From positions 85,626 to 149,625 of the forward strand of contig CALSCP010002497.1 in NCBI GenBank assembly GCA_943704425.1: a stretch of 64,000 bases of DNA. Direction: 5' to 3'. Both the position numbers and the translations under genes were made by a program. Numbering within the stretch: the first letter of the stretch is position 1; each line of letters begins with the position of its first letter. Under the pieces are notes generated by a model. The model saw nothing but the letters and a program-made list of their open reading frames with translations, was not told the DNA's origin and searched no databases. This document shows, one piece after another, positions 18,469 to 30,368 of this stretch. This stretch comes from Ministeria vibrans ATCC 50519. Its lineage: Eukaryota; Opisthokonta; Filasterea.

Positions 18469-21400
18469 TCACAAGCGAGTATCAGGATCGGCAGTGACAA
18501 GCGGCGTCAGTTCCTTAACGGCCTCGCTGAGACTATGCAGTCGCTCGTGCACGTCCACAGCACTGTGCTGCAGCGACAATGCGCGCTGCACAGGAAACAC
18601 CACTGCGTCGCGCTCCTCAACCATCTGCATTGTCAACACCAGGTCAGTTTGTGTGAATCGCATTCCACCTTCGTATTGTGTTACCTTCTCATAGAGATAC
18701 GACTCGTAAAACGTAAACGTCGTCCTATCTTTGACATGAAGATACTACACGAGTATTAAAAAGTCAGCAATATTACCTCTGCCATTTTCCATTTTCTCAC
18801 CTGAATGAGATAGTAGTAGTGCCACATGTTGTGCTCCTTCTTGCGGTGCTGGCGGAACCCATCGCTGACGCCCGGTCGCTCAAACTCGTGTCCCGCAATG
18901 CTGCAAATAAAGCACGTCCCCAGTACTTCTGCCTCAGTCTTCTCGCGTTGCGATCGCAGCGACCGAAATGTGTCAAGAATCACACCCAAAATCAAGTTAA
19001 ACCAAATAATGGTAATAAGGAAGAAAAAGAGCTATCGAGAAAAAAAAAGTGAAACAATGACAATCAGTCAAATCAATACCTACACTTTAGTTGCGACGAC
19101 GCTCGTTCTCATCGGCCTTACCATATCGAAAATGATGCGCCAGCCATAGTCTGACCAGGTAAAGTTTTCAATGTAGCCAACGACACCGCCAAAGCCGCTT
19201 TCCGTACGCAGACCCCACGAGAGACCCGACAGAAAGCACTCCGCGAGTGTCGTGCACAAAATCTCGGGCTCTTGGTCAAAGTTGAAGCGCAGCAGGCCAA
19301 AGGCAAACACGCTGAAGATATACACAATAATAATGCCCACCAGGAGAATGCCGCGCAACATACTGCCGTTGGTAGTTACACTCGAAAGCGCTCCCGAAAT
19401 GTGCGAGTTGCCCACCGCAATGTGCAGCAAGAAAAGCGGGAAGAAGTAGCCCCAAAGTGTGAAGACAGAGACAGCACTCAGACCAATGAGCGCCAGGTAG
19501 TAGTAGGAGCGGGCGCGTGTGAGCGTCCGCCAAATGCTCTCGGGTTGCCGCAAAAAGTACTCTAATGCCAACACCACTGTCACACAGAGATGAGGAATGC
19601 CCAGACCGAGCAGTACCGCGTTGTAGTAGGAAGGCAGCAGCGGCTTGAGACCCGTGGGCGCCGCCTTCCACGTCGCTAACATAAGAATGTTGACGGCCAG
19701 CGTCAGAATGAGAAAGGCCCACTTGAGGTAGTTCACGGGCGATGTGAGACGCTCAAAGATACGACCTGTGAGCGTTGCCTCGAGCGCCGCCAAATGTGTC
19801 ATCTTCTCGCGCGTCTCCTCCGCCTTTTTCAAAAAGTCGCGCACCTTGTCGGATGGTGTCGAGCGATCGACGCCCCACACGAGATCCGTGCGCACACGCT
19901 TTGGCAAGTCTTGGATGGGCGCCGGGAAATAGAGTTTCTGTAGCTGTCGATCACCGTCGACAAACTCAATGGAGGCGTGCATCATGGCAAAGAAAGGGAA
20001 GCGATCCCACTTGGGATCCCAGCGATTCACATTGTCCTGGTTCTTCAACGACGTCAGCATATTATTCACGCGGTTCAGCACGTAATTCTCATACACCAAG
20101 TGTGTGTCGTGCTCGCTTCCCTCCAACACCGTGATCCCTTGCTCCACGTTGAGTCGGAAATCGTCGCGAAACGTCTCGCGCTTCGAGTAAATCAGCGACT
20201 TGGCCTCGCGATCGTTCTTCTCCTGAATCGAGCGAATCGTCGACGCAATCGCGTCGTCGGCGTGCATGGTCGCAATCAAGCCGGCCGCCTTCGTATTCTC
20301 CGCGTCTGCCGACCCAATCACATTGGAGTTGTCCTCGACCACGTCACGCACCAAGTCAATGCCCTGCGCTCGCGCCTCATCGCGCCTCTGTTGCTCCTCA
20401 ACACGCGTAATGTACATCGAAAAGTCGTTGACCAGGCCCTCGCTTGCCATTGTCTCGTCGTACGTCGACGGGTTGATGTCGCGTAGACGCGCAAACACCT
20501 TGTAGCACTCGCTTGCGAGCATCATCTCTGACGGTACATTTTCGCCAAGAATGCCCTGTGGACCCAGATCGGTGCGACGTTGCCACATCTTAAACTTGGC
20601 AAAGTAGTAGTTGCGGTTCATGCAATCGTACAGCATCGACGCGTCCAGTGTCGACAGCACGTCCTCCGACAGTTGCACCGTAAACTCGTCGCTGTGCTCA
20701 AGAAAACTGCTCATGAGCTTCACCGCCGCCAGTTTCAGTAGCGTCAATGTGGATGCCGCACTCGTGTAGTTGTTGTAGCTCAGGGCAAAGTTGATCGAGT
20801 CCATCACGCCCGAGTCGAACACGTCACGCTGGTTCGCCTGGCAACCCTGGCAAAACTCGGTGAGTGTGTCAAACACTTGCACGGCAAGGCCCATAGCCTG
20901 GGGGTACTCGGCCGAGGGTGAGCACACGTCGTTGAGTGAGAGCACTGCCTCACGCACCAGATTGACACTGGTGGGGTTGCCCCACTGAACACGCATGTAG
21001 TTTTGCAGCGCCGTGTGGTGATCTTCACAGAGGAGCTGGAGGAAGCGCAGCAGCGACGTCATGTAGCCGGTGTCGTCAACTTGCTCGCGAATCTGCTTTC
21101 GCACATGGTACTCAAATGCCTCAGTCTGCTCGCGCGCTTCCTTGGCTGCCTTGGCAGCAGCGGCCGCAGCACGCTTAGACATGGTTGTACCCTCTACCTT
21201 GACGGCCGTCAGACGATCACGACGCGCCACGTGCTCCACCATCTCCATACGGGTGCGCATGAGGAAGTCACGACGCTCGCGCATCGCGGAAAAGGTATTC
21301 TGCATCTCTTCGCGCAGTCGTACCACAAAGGTGTCCTCGCGCGACTGGTCGAGAAACCTCTGCAACGTGTTTTGCACCTCGCTGTTGCCGCCGTCGAGCA

Positions 21401-24400
21401 GCGCGTTGAGTAGCAACAGTCCCTGTCGAATGACCTTCTCACGTGTGCTACACACCATCTTAGCGGCAATAATAGCCGCCCCGGCACGGTTCAGCTTACA
21501 CTGCATGGCGTACACACGTGCCCAACTCTCGTCCGACGCGGTGGTCGCCGACGTAATAGTGAGAAGAGGTCGTGCGCAGCGTTCGGCCTGCACCATGGCG
21601 CGCAAAATCTGCAGTGTCTTGACATCGAGAGGATCAGCTGTGCGGTCGTTGAGGTTGCGCGCCGACACGTTGAGTTGTGCCACAAGAATGTTCGCGTCCA
21701 CCACGACCTGGTCCGGCAGAGGCTCGCCGCGCGGCGCCGCCGAATCGTCGTAGCCGCCGGGTAGCTGCAAAAAGAGATGCAAGTGTGTCTGGAATTCGCC
21801 GCCGCGAGGCAACGAGTCGGCAACTTGTTCGGAGAGCACCTTGTGTGGGAAGTAGGGACATACCAGGTCGCAGTTAGGCAACTTGCGACGCAGCACCAAT
21901 TGCACAAGGCGGCGCCATTGACGGCGCAAAACGCCCCCACGCGTCGACGAGCGTCCGCCCGAGTTGTTAGCATTGATCTCGCCAATAAGCTCTGCGTCCG
22001 CCTGGTCGTCGCCTGCGTTGTCCTCGGCATTAAGCAGCCCCGACGCCGAGGCGCCCGTGGCAACAGTACGTGCATTCGCATTGACCATATCCACGACGCG
22101 GGCGCAGTGATGGAAAGCATTGTTGCGATCGTAGAGGGTCTCGCTCATGATGCGCGCACTATGGTGAACTTCGTCGTTGAGTTGGCGCTCCAGTCCCTGC
22201 GTAATGGCAGTGTAGTCGCGTCGACTATTGCCGCCCTGGTCACGCGTTGACATGCCCCGCTCAAAGCTTGCCTCCTCGGCGACAAGACCAATGGATGGAC
22301 GATGCTCGTTGTCGTTAGAGCGTCTTCGTAGACCACCGGCGCGCGGTCCACGACGTGCACCATCGTGACGCGAAGCTTTGCGCGTGAACGCTGGCTCGTC
22401 CTCGTCCGAGTCGAATCCGGTATCGTCGCGATCGCTGTCGTAGATGGCCTCGTCAAAGTTCTCTGAGCCACGCTTGCCACCATTTGGTCCGGTGGCGGCG
22501 TGTGCCGACAAGTTGCGATGAGCCGTCTGCACAATGTCCATACACTCACTCATAATTTCAAAGTCCTTGTCGTCGTCGAGCATAATCTCACGCGACACCT
22601 GCATCGTCTCGTGGGTGTCCACTTCATCCTGCAGACGGGACTTGCTCGATTTGAGGAGCACAACCAGGTCGGAGACGAGCTGATCCGGATCGTACGCAAG
22701 CTTCATCTTTTCCACCTTGCCGGGCAGAGTGGCGAGTGCAATCGAGTCGGCGGTGCTCAGAGTAGACGCGCGCGCCATCTCCATCGTGTTCCTTTCGTCA
22801 AATTCACGCGCGAGAGCGGCACGCGACAGGTCCAAGTAACGCCCATAGTAGATAGTGAGGAATGGCAGGATGGCGTCGAAGAGAAAGAGACGCACCTCGA
22901 GGGTGCGCATGTCAAGGCCATCGGTAGCAGTCTGGGAACGTGTACGTGGCAGCAGCAGGGCCGATGGTTGTGCGTAATCCTGGAGACCTGGAAGGCACAC
23001 GGCACCAATGATGCTGATGGGCGCGGGTGACGCCATGAAGCGCTTGAGCAAGGGATCGCTGCGCGATTCGCCTGTCTCAAGGTACACATTGACAAAGAAG
23101 CGCAAGTAGATGCGTTTGATGCAGGGAGGCACCTTGCTGTCAAGGAGGATGTCGGCGACCAGGTTCATGCCGAAGCCCTTCTTGCAAATACTCGTGATGT
23201 ACCGATTGTCTCCTTCGGCACACATGGTTAGAAGCTCCATGAGACGCGAGTGGAACTCGGCCTCGATTGGCAAGGCGCCCAGGTGAGAGACGGCGGGAAC
23301 GCGCAGCAGACGCTGGCGTTGTTCGCCGTATTCAAGGCCCTCATCGCGCAAGAGCAAAGAGAGAAGCTGTTCGTGACGCGTAAACAATTGCATGACGAGG
23401 TTTTGATTGCGCGGAATGGGTGTGCCGTTGACGGTGACGACGGCGGTGAAGCACTCGAGAAAAGAGGTCGCAAGCGTGGCAACCGTCTGGGCGTCATCGC
23501 CAACCGTCACGCTGCGGTTGATGTGGAAGCGGAAGAGGATCGCAATGAAGCTCTGGAGCTGCTCGTAGCGCACCTGCAAACACAGACTGGTGTTGTTACG
23601 GAAGATTTCGCGAACGGTAGCACCGAGGCTGTTGACAAGCTCGTGAGTGTGACCTGCGGGACAACTCTCGCGCGAGAGCAGCATGTCGAGGTGCTCGTAG
23701 AGGCGGAGCTGGTTGCCTTCATTGTTCTGGCAAATAATTTGCAGGACGGAAAAGCAACTCTTGTAGGCGTCGCGGATCGCCTTGATGTGATGGAGGTCGT
23801 CAACATCGACGGCTTTGCTGAGAATCGAGAGAATGTCGAGGTACACATGGCCATTCATGAGGGCGTCCTGGCAGGCTGGCAACGGATAACCCTTGTGCAT
23901 GGTAAGCTGAATCATTTGCTTGAGGACCTTGTTGAGTTCGTGTGCTTCACGCTCGTTCATTTGCGTGGAGACAAGCTGGCGCAACGTGGCGCGCGTCTCA
24001 AAGATGTAACGCGTGAGAGCACGCGTCGCGGGTACCACGACAAGTTGAACCTCGCCAACGGAGGAAAAGAGGGTGGCAAGGCGGTCGCAGTGGCGGCGCA
24101 GCACATCGAGCGAGAGCACGGTTAGGTTGCCATTGTTGCGTGCCTTGGACGTGTTCACGAGCACCTCCATGATGTCGGGGATGCGAAACTCATCGGAACA
24201 GAAGCCGAGGTACTCGGTAAAGTCGTGGAGACCCTTGCTCGCTTGAAGGAGGTAAACGACGGCGTCGTGGGAATGACGCAGCTTGTCGTGTGACAGGCGC
24301 AACGCCTTGAGCAGCGATACGGGCATGGCCATGCTGCCATCACCCTTCTTCTCGGCCATGCACGCCTCGGCGCCCGACTCGAGCAGCGCCTTGTTTAGGT

Positions 24401-27400
24401 CAGCGTACAGACCGTTGAGCTTGTCGGGTGCGGCGGCGTAGAGACGTTTGAAGTCGCGAATATACTTCATTAGAGTGACGCGACGCTGATAGGCAATGAG
24501 AAGTTCGACAATGCAGAGCGCCTGGTACTTGACATCCGCACGCGACTGGAGCGTAATGGAGTTGCGGGCCTGAAGCTCCTCCTGACGCGCCATCTCGGCC
24601 TGATGCTCACGCTTGTTGACCGGAATGAAGACAGAGAAGATGGTGCTGACAAGCTCTTTGAGAGGCTTCCAGTTGGAGCGACCGCCGGCGACGGATGCGT
24701 CTTGCTTGCCGTCGGCAAGCGGCGACGACGACCACACGTAGTAGTAGCCGAGGCGAACAAAGGTGCGAATGACGTCGAGGACGGCAAAGACAAACATGAA
24801 CTGATCGGGCGTGTCACGCTTCTCGATTTGCTCCTGCTTGAGTTCCTTGTAGTACTTGGCAAAGACACCACAGAAGAAGTTGTGGACGGGCAAGAAGAAG
24901 CGACAGCGCACGCCGGTAATGGAGTAGTTGCATTCGAGCTTTTTGACTTCGCTTTCGGGAATCTTGGTGTGGTTCTCGAGGCGACTGAACTGGGGCACGC
25001 GCGAAGGATACTCGTCGATGTCCCAGTCATAGAGGAGACGCGGGCGATTCACGTCAAATTCGGGGTAGTTAGAGCCGACGTCAATTTCGAGGACAACCAG
25101 CAGCTTGACAACCATGGCACGCATCGAGTCGGGGATGCCGTCGTCGGGTGCGTCCTGGTGCATCATCCACATGATGCGTTGCCAGTTAACATAGCGGGTG
25201 CGCACGACGTGGATAGCACGTTCGTGACGACCGCGGCAAATGGCCTCAAACAACTTAAGTTCATAGGTGAAGTACTGAATCTGGGCGATGAGCGAGTCGC
25301 GCTCGACGCCTGGCATGTGGGGATCACTGAAGCCGGCCGCACCTTGTGCCAGAGTGGTGAGAGGTGTACCAGAGGCGACAAAGCCGGGTGCCTCAGGATT
25401 GAGAACGAGGCTCATGGCGCCCTGGTCGTTAGACTCAATCTCGTAGATGAGACGGGCGTCCGCGTCGGTAATGCTGTAGCCATCCGAAAGAGCTGACCCA
25501 AACAGACGTTCCGTGACAATGGTCTGGCCGTGGCGCACAGCGAGGTCGTCGCACACGCAAAAAGCCGTGAGTACTTCCAAAAAGTGATAGTCGGCCTACG
25601 CATATTTTTTTAATAATAGTCATCATAATAATTATAATTTACTTCCGGGAAACAAAACAAAAATACGTCATAAATATTATTAGTTCAAAAAAAAGTAGAG
25701 AAGAATTGTGAATAATAATAATAATAAAAATAATAATAATAGTAATAATAATAATAATTATTATTATTATTGTTCTTTGTGTGTTTCAGTGTGTACCTTT
25801 CCCTCACGCAAATGACGACGCTGAATGAAGAAAAAAAGGTCGAGAGAGCCGTTTTCAATGAGCAAATCAAGAACACGGCGGTTGTCGAGGACGAGTTCCT
25901 TGAGAACGGCGAGGGCGAAGTCGACCTTCATAAAGTAGATTTGGAGGTTGAGGACGGCGAGTGAGCGAGAGGAGGAGGAGATGAAGAGTTTGTTTCCCAT
26001 GTTGTTGGCGCGCACTGCGTCGTAGAGTGTCTCGAGGATGGTGATCCAGAGGGGCTTGAAGGCGGCCGGATCTGCGGGCGCAATAGGGTTGGTGGTGTTG
26101 TCGTTTTCGAAGAACATGTAGTCACTGTGGGCCCAAGTGGCAATGACCTTGTCGCTGGAGTAGGCGCCCGTGCCATCGCTCTTGCCCTGGAGGTTGAGAC
26201 GCTCGATTTCGTCGACGTTGATGTTGAAGGGCGCGTGCATGACCGCGAGAAAGAAGTCGATGACGCCTAGGTGACGCATGAGGTCCTGACGCAGCGGGTT
26301 GGGCGGCGCGAGATTCTCGACGACGTCACTCGAGGACTCGGCGGAGCCAAGTGACGTGAGCATCATGAGTTCGGACACGGACATCTGGGAACTGGTGCCG
26401 TTCTCGTCGTCGATGAGGAATTCTCGGATGAGGCCGAGTGCCTGCGTGAGTTTCGCGTGTTCCCGAAGGGCACGGTGCGCGCGATACTTGTTGGTAGAGA
26501 TGGAGCGAATGGCTTCGGGCGTCGAATGATCGCGCGCGTAGGCTTGAAACATAGGGAGGACACCGAGGATGAAGTTGACGGAGAGGAGTTCCTTATCGGC
26601 GACGCGCGATACATTAAACACGTCCATGTACATCATTTGATCGCGCACGCCTACGTCGGCAAAGGTGGAGTCCTCGTGGGCAATGCGAGGGCGGCCGGCC
26701 GTGATGTGGTCGTGACTGTCCGACTCAACGCTAGCGTGTACAAATGAGCCGGAGTGGACGTGCTGGAGACGAAAATCGGAGCCCTCGAGTGTGTTGGGTG
26801 TCAGCTGGGCAACGGGTCGGAAGCAGAAGACGGTTTCGCGACAGGCAGCGACGTCACTTGGGTCGGGTCGAGGTGCGAGAGTAAGGCGATTGTTGTGGAG
26901 GGCCAGAAAGAGGCCCGTCTGGATGTGACGCATGCGCACAGGAGCGAGCCATTGGAGGTTTTCGCCGCTGAAGGAGTGATCGTCAAAGACGACCTGCCAG
27001 TAGGCGAGTGCATTATAAAACCCTTGACGGGAACTTTCGGTCGACGCCTTGTTAGGACGCTGGAGGTAGACGAGAGGCTCGTTGGCCGTGCTCACGGACG
27101 ATGGCAACTTCTTGCCGTGAATCATGTTGAGGGAGGGACCGTCGGCGCCCAGGAAGCCCTCGAGGTCTTTGTGAAAAAACCGAAGGACGTCGCCTCCCTT
27201 GATGATGCCCTCCTTACCAAAGACAGCGTCGTGACGGTCAAAGGTGCGATGAAGCGTGACGGTAAAGGTGTAGGGACGTGCACTGAAGTTGATTTCGTAG
27301 ACGTCGCCGGTGCCAGTAGACAAAAGACCACCACCACCACCACTGCTGCTGATGCTGCTGCTCCCGCCGCCCCCACCACCACCACCACTACCGCGTCCAA

Positions 27401-29433
27401 GCGGCTGAAGCGAAGAGAGGGTCCGGTTAAGCGCCAATTGCTGCACAGTAGAGCGAACACCAGGACCTACCTGTGATCTGACAGGGACAATTCTGTCCTC
27501 CGTAAGGTCGAGTTCGAGTGGCGCGGCGGCGTTGGCCTCGTCATTGATGTGTCCGGTGCTGGTGGCTGAATGGGCGGCATTGTCAGCGCTCATGTCATCG
27601 CTTCTCGAGTTAGTCTTAAAGGGAAACGCCGAGCGATGGAGGTACTGCGAGTTGCCGGCGCGAACAATTTCAACGAGGATGTGGTCACCGACGCGGACGA
27701 CCTCACCGACGGCGCGGACCTTGTAACGAGGCATGAAGCGGAAGATGCAGGAGGCATCGGACTCGGCGAGAAGGTTGGCGCGACGGTTGTTGTACTCGAG
27801 CTGTGAAGTGATGTGATTGTGGGCCGAGAGGAATTTGCCACTGAAGAGATGACGCAGTTGTATGGGCTCGCCGTAGATGACGGCCGAGCCACGCAGACGG
27901 GCAAGTTCGAATTCGTTGTCACGAGCATCCTGGCTGGCCGTAGACTCGAGCGAGACGTACTCTTGGCGCATCAGATCCACCTGTTCGGTTAGATTAGCGT
28001 GGCGCTCCTTCACGTGCCCGAGCTCCTCGCGAAGTCGTGAGATCGCTTCGTGCAGGTCCTCGAGTTTGCGCGGGTCGTCGTCCGACTTGACGCTCTGACG
28101 TCGACGAAATGCCGCGTGCCCTTGGTGTTGACGGTGATAGAGAGTCTTTTGCGATTCCTCGAGCTCCTTCGTGACAACCAACATTTGCTCTTTGACCGCC
28201 TACGTTTGCAGTATGTTATCCTTACTATTATAAATATTTTTTTCTTTGCTTTGTTTTGTAGTATGTACGTTGAATTCCTTGATTTTGGCAAGAAGCTGAG
28301 CATACATCTTCTTGGTGGCGAGTCGACGTTTGTACTTTTGAGGAACGACAATCTCAAACGAGACACCTACCAAAAGACGTGATGTTTCAACATACTCACG
28401 TTTCGATTGTGTGTGTGTTTTCGTACTGTAAACATCGCTGACGGCTGGGTTTCGACGCGCTTCGGCATCGGAGGCTCCGCGGTCGGTTCGGACAAACAGG
28501 CGATTCTCGATAGAACTAAAATAAAATTATTGGGTTGACGTGGGTTGATGTGGGTTGATTTTGTGACAAGACGTGAAGAAGAAATTATTAAAAATTATTA
28601 AAAAAAATGGCTTTAAATATTATTATTATCATTATTATTGTCATTATTATTATCAGTGTTATTATGTTTCTATTATTATTATAATAACGACGTCTGATTA
28701 TTATTATTATTGTTATTGATAAGTTCCTGTGTTGTGTTTGTGATTCATCATGAGCAGGAATTGATCTTTAAAGATGGATTGATATAGAGAGTAAAGAAGG
28801 ACACTGGATCTGAGCGGGAGAGACAGAGCGCGGGGCTGGTTGGAGTGCAGTGCGCAAGACAACAAAAGGAAAAAGAGAGAAGAAAAGAATATTATGACGC
28901 AGTAGACGTATACTGTGGGTGTTGCTGGAGAATCGGAACAGGGGAGGGAATATGGAGGCGAGGGAGCACCTTGAGAAGAGTGGGAGCAAAAGAATGCGTC
29001 AGGCAGAGAAGGAATCGCAGTGAATTTGGAGTGGAGAGCGAAGTGGGCAAAAAAAAATACAAAAAGATACGTTTGACGGGTTTGTACGACGAACGGGAGC
29101 GAAAGGAACAGATCCAGGTGCTCAAATGATGCAACGCAGCTGCATATGTCCGCCAAGGGGCAAAGGAGAGCCGCTAGACAGCAGGCGGGGCGAAGAGCGC
29201 GCGAGAAGCGAGACCACCAAAAAAAAAAAAAGAATCCAAAAAAAGCCCACTTACTCTGTGCTTTGAACATACGCACCCACTTCGCCTTGGCCCTGTTCCG
29301 AAAACAGTGCAATGCAGTCGCCAATGTGCAACTCTTGGCCCTGCGTGTGGAGAGAAGGGTTTCAGTGTTTGAGACAGTGACAAAAAAAAAAAGATAAGAA
29401 AAAAAAACTCCCCCGTACGGAAAGGTCGACCAT
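18469..29433 (-). CDS. IP3 receptor-like intracellular calcium channel
   Basis: Eight exons (29419-29433, 29255-29340, 28269-28515, 25797-28199, 19122-25595, 18801-19031, 18685-18744, 18469-18624) give 3,223 residues, longer than animal ITPRs (about 2,700). IP3 receptors release Ca2+ from the ER. The N-terminus has the family motif LHIGDCIALFSEQG, then MIR repeats (YGEPIQLRHLFSGKFLSAHN, GGDVLRFFHKDLEGFLGADG, RLQHVHSGSFVHAS) and a long armadillo/RIH-type solenoid. The C-terminus has about six membrane spans, a pore loop, GVILDTFRSLRSQ and the cytosolic zinc knuckle CFICSIAGHEFE..HRKKEHNMWHYYYLIQ. The pore reads GFGGVVG where animal ITPRs have GGGVGD. A 33-nt stretch at 28367-28399 could be an intron but is open in frame and is kept as coding. 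Exon 1 encodes only five residues, so that start is the weakest part of the model. Confidence 0.92.
28516..29254 (-). other. Long second intron of the IP3-receptor-like gene
   Basis: This 739-bp intron runs from a GTAAGT donor to a TTTTAG acceptor and is unusually long for this locus. It holds AAT/ATT runs near 28610-28720 and purine/pyrimidine-biased DNA. An open frame within it on the minus str and (28713-29324) is hydrophobic low-complexity sequence without a recognisable domain, so I read it as chance. Confidence 0.7.
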
Positions 29434-29609
29434 GAGGGGCAGGAGGCGAGAGTGGAGAGAGAGTTTCACTTGAGAAGAATAAGAAAATTGTGCTGACTAG
29501 TTTTTTTAAAAATGATAATAATATTTTTGTTATTATATTCCAAGCGATCTTCAAGCGTTCACGCCAGTGACGGAATGACCCCACACTGTTTCATTGTTTG
29601 TGAACGAAA
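29434..29609. promoter_or_regulatory. Shared divergent promoter, IP3-receptor-like/FAHD2-like
   Basis: The 176-bp gap between two opposed starts includes an AT-rich core near 29500-29540. No named element was recognised. Confidence 0.35.
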
Positions 29610-30156
29610 ATGCGATTGGTGACCTTTTCGACGATGGGAAACACGGCTCACCGTGTTGGCGTAGAGCTTGGCGAGGGAGGCGATGTGGTTGATTTTTCGA
29701 GTTTAACGATGCGAGCGTTTCTGGAGAGCGGCGCTGAAGGAACGAGTGCGGCGCAGGCAGCGTTGAGCGAGGCCAAAGCGAGTGGGAAAGGGGTGGTGAA
29801 ACGAGCAGATGCGACGCTGCATGCGCCCGTAGAGTCGTGCGACAAAGTGGTGTGTATTGGCATGAACTACCACGACCACTGCACCGAACAGAACATGCCG
29901 GTGCCCACCGAGCCGCTGCTGTTCAACAAGGTGAGTGGCGCGGGCGTGGGGTTGACGCCCGCCTTCCTGCTGATCTCTGCGTAGTTTCCTTCGAGCATCT
30001 GTGCCAACGGAGACAATGTTGTTCTGCCCAAGTGCGTTGAGGTTTGCTTGCGCTGGCCCTCGTTGCCTTTCTCATCTGTCTATCTTTTGTATATAGAAAC
30101 TTGATTTTGAAGTGGAGTTGGTGATTGTGATTGGAAAACGCTGCAAGAATGTCTCG
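29610..30156 (+). CDS. FAHD2-like fumarylacetoacetate hydrolase-domain protein, 3'-truncated at (CT)n
   Basis: Three exons (29610-29930, 29985-30041, 30097-30156) encode the first 146 residues. FAHD2-type proteins belong to the fumarylacetoacetase/acylpyruvase fold. The sequence follows human FAHD2 closely: MRLVTF, DKVVCIGMNYHDHCTEQNMPVPTEPLLFNK (18 and 12 residues quoted in turn as one conserved block), GDNVVLPK and LDFEVELVIVIGKRCKNVS. The remaining half, with the rest of the metal and substrate site, is absent. After a GTATGA donor at 30157 the intron runs into the (CT)n tract, and beyond that come exons of ELP3. Joining exon 3 (phase 0) to the next exon (phase 2) shifts the frame, so no fusion protein is made. 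Confidence 0.88.
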
Positions 30157-30262
30157 GTATGAATTGATGTTTCGTTTGTTTGTTTCACCCTCGTTTTTAC
30201 CTGTCTGTTTGTATCTCCTCTCTCACTTTGCTTTGTTCTTTTCTCTCACTTTAATTCTTTAC

Positions 30263-30263
<1 letters not shown>

Positions 30264-30350
<87 letters not shown>
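30264..30350. repeat. (CT)n microsatellite at the FAHD2/ELP3 junction
   Basis: About 43 CT units preceded by TCTCTCACTTTG-type pyrimidine DNA. It separates an intron of FAHD2 from an intron of ELP3 and is the likely point of a misjoin or rearrangement. Confidence 0.95.
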
Positions 30351-30354
<4 letters not shown>

Positions 30355-30368
30355 TCTCTTTGTCACAG

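Noticed and set aside
22500-25496. Long plus-strand open frames (up to 297 residues) antisense to the IP3-receptor-like gene
   Set aside because: They are shadows of the strong codon bias on the minus strand. They have odd composition, no domains, and the minus-strand protein is clearly conserved.
26457-27476. Plus-strand open frames opposite the MIR region
   Set aside because: Same reason: antisense shadows of a conserved coding exon.
28367-28399. A 33-bp intron in the IP3-receptor-like gene with a GTGAGT donor
   Set aside because: Too short compared with all other introns here, in frame and stop-free. The read-through YVETSRLLVGVSFEIVVPQ continues naturally.
28713-29324. A 203-residue minus-strand frame as a separate gene
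   Set aside because: Phe/Leu/Ser-rich low complexity lying inside a well-supported intron; it overlaps a real exon in another frame.
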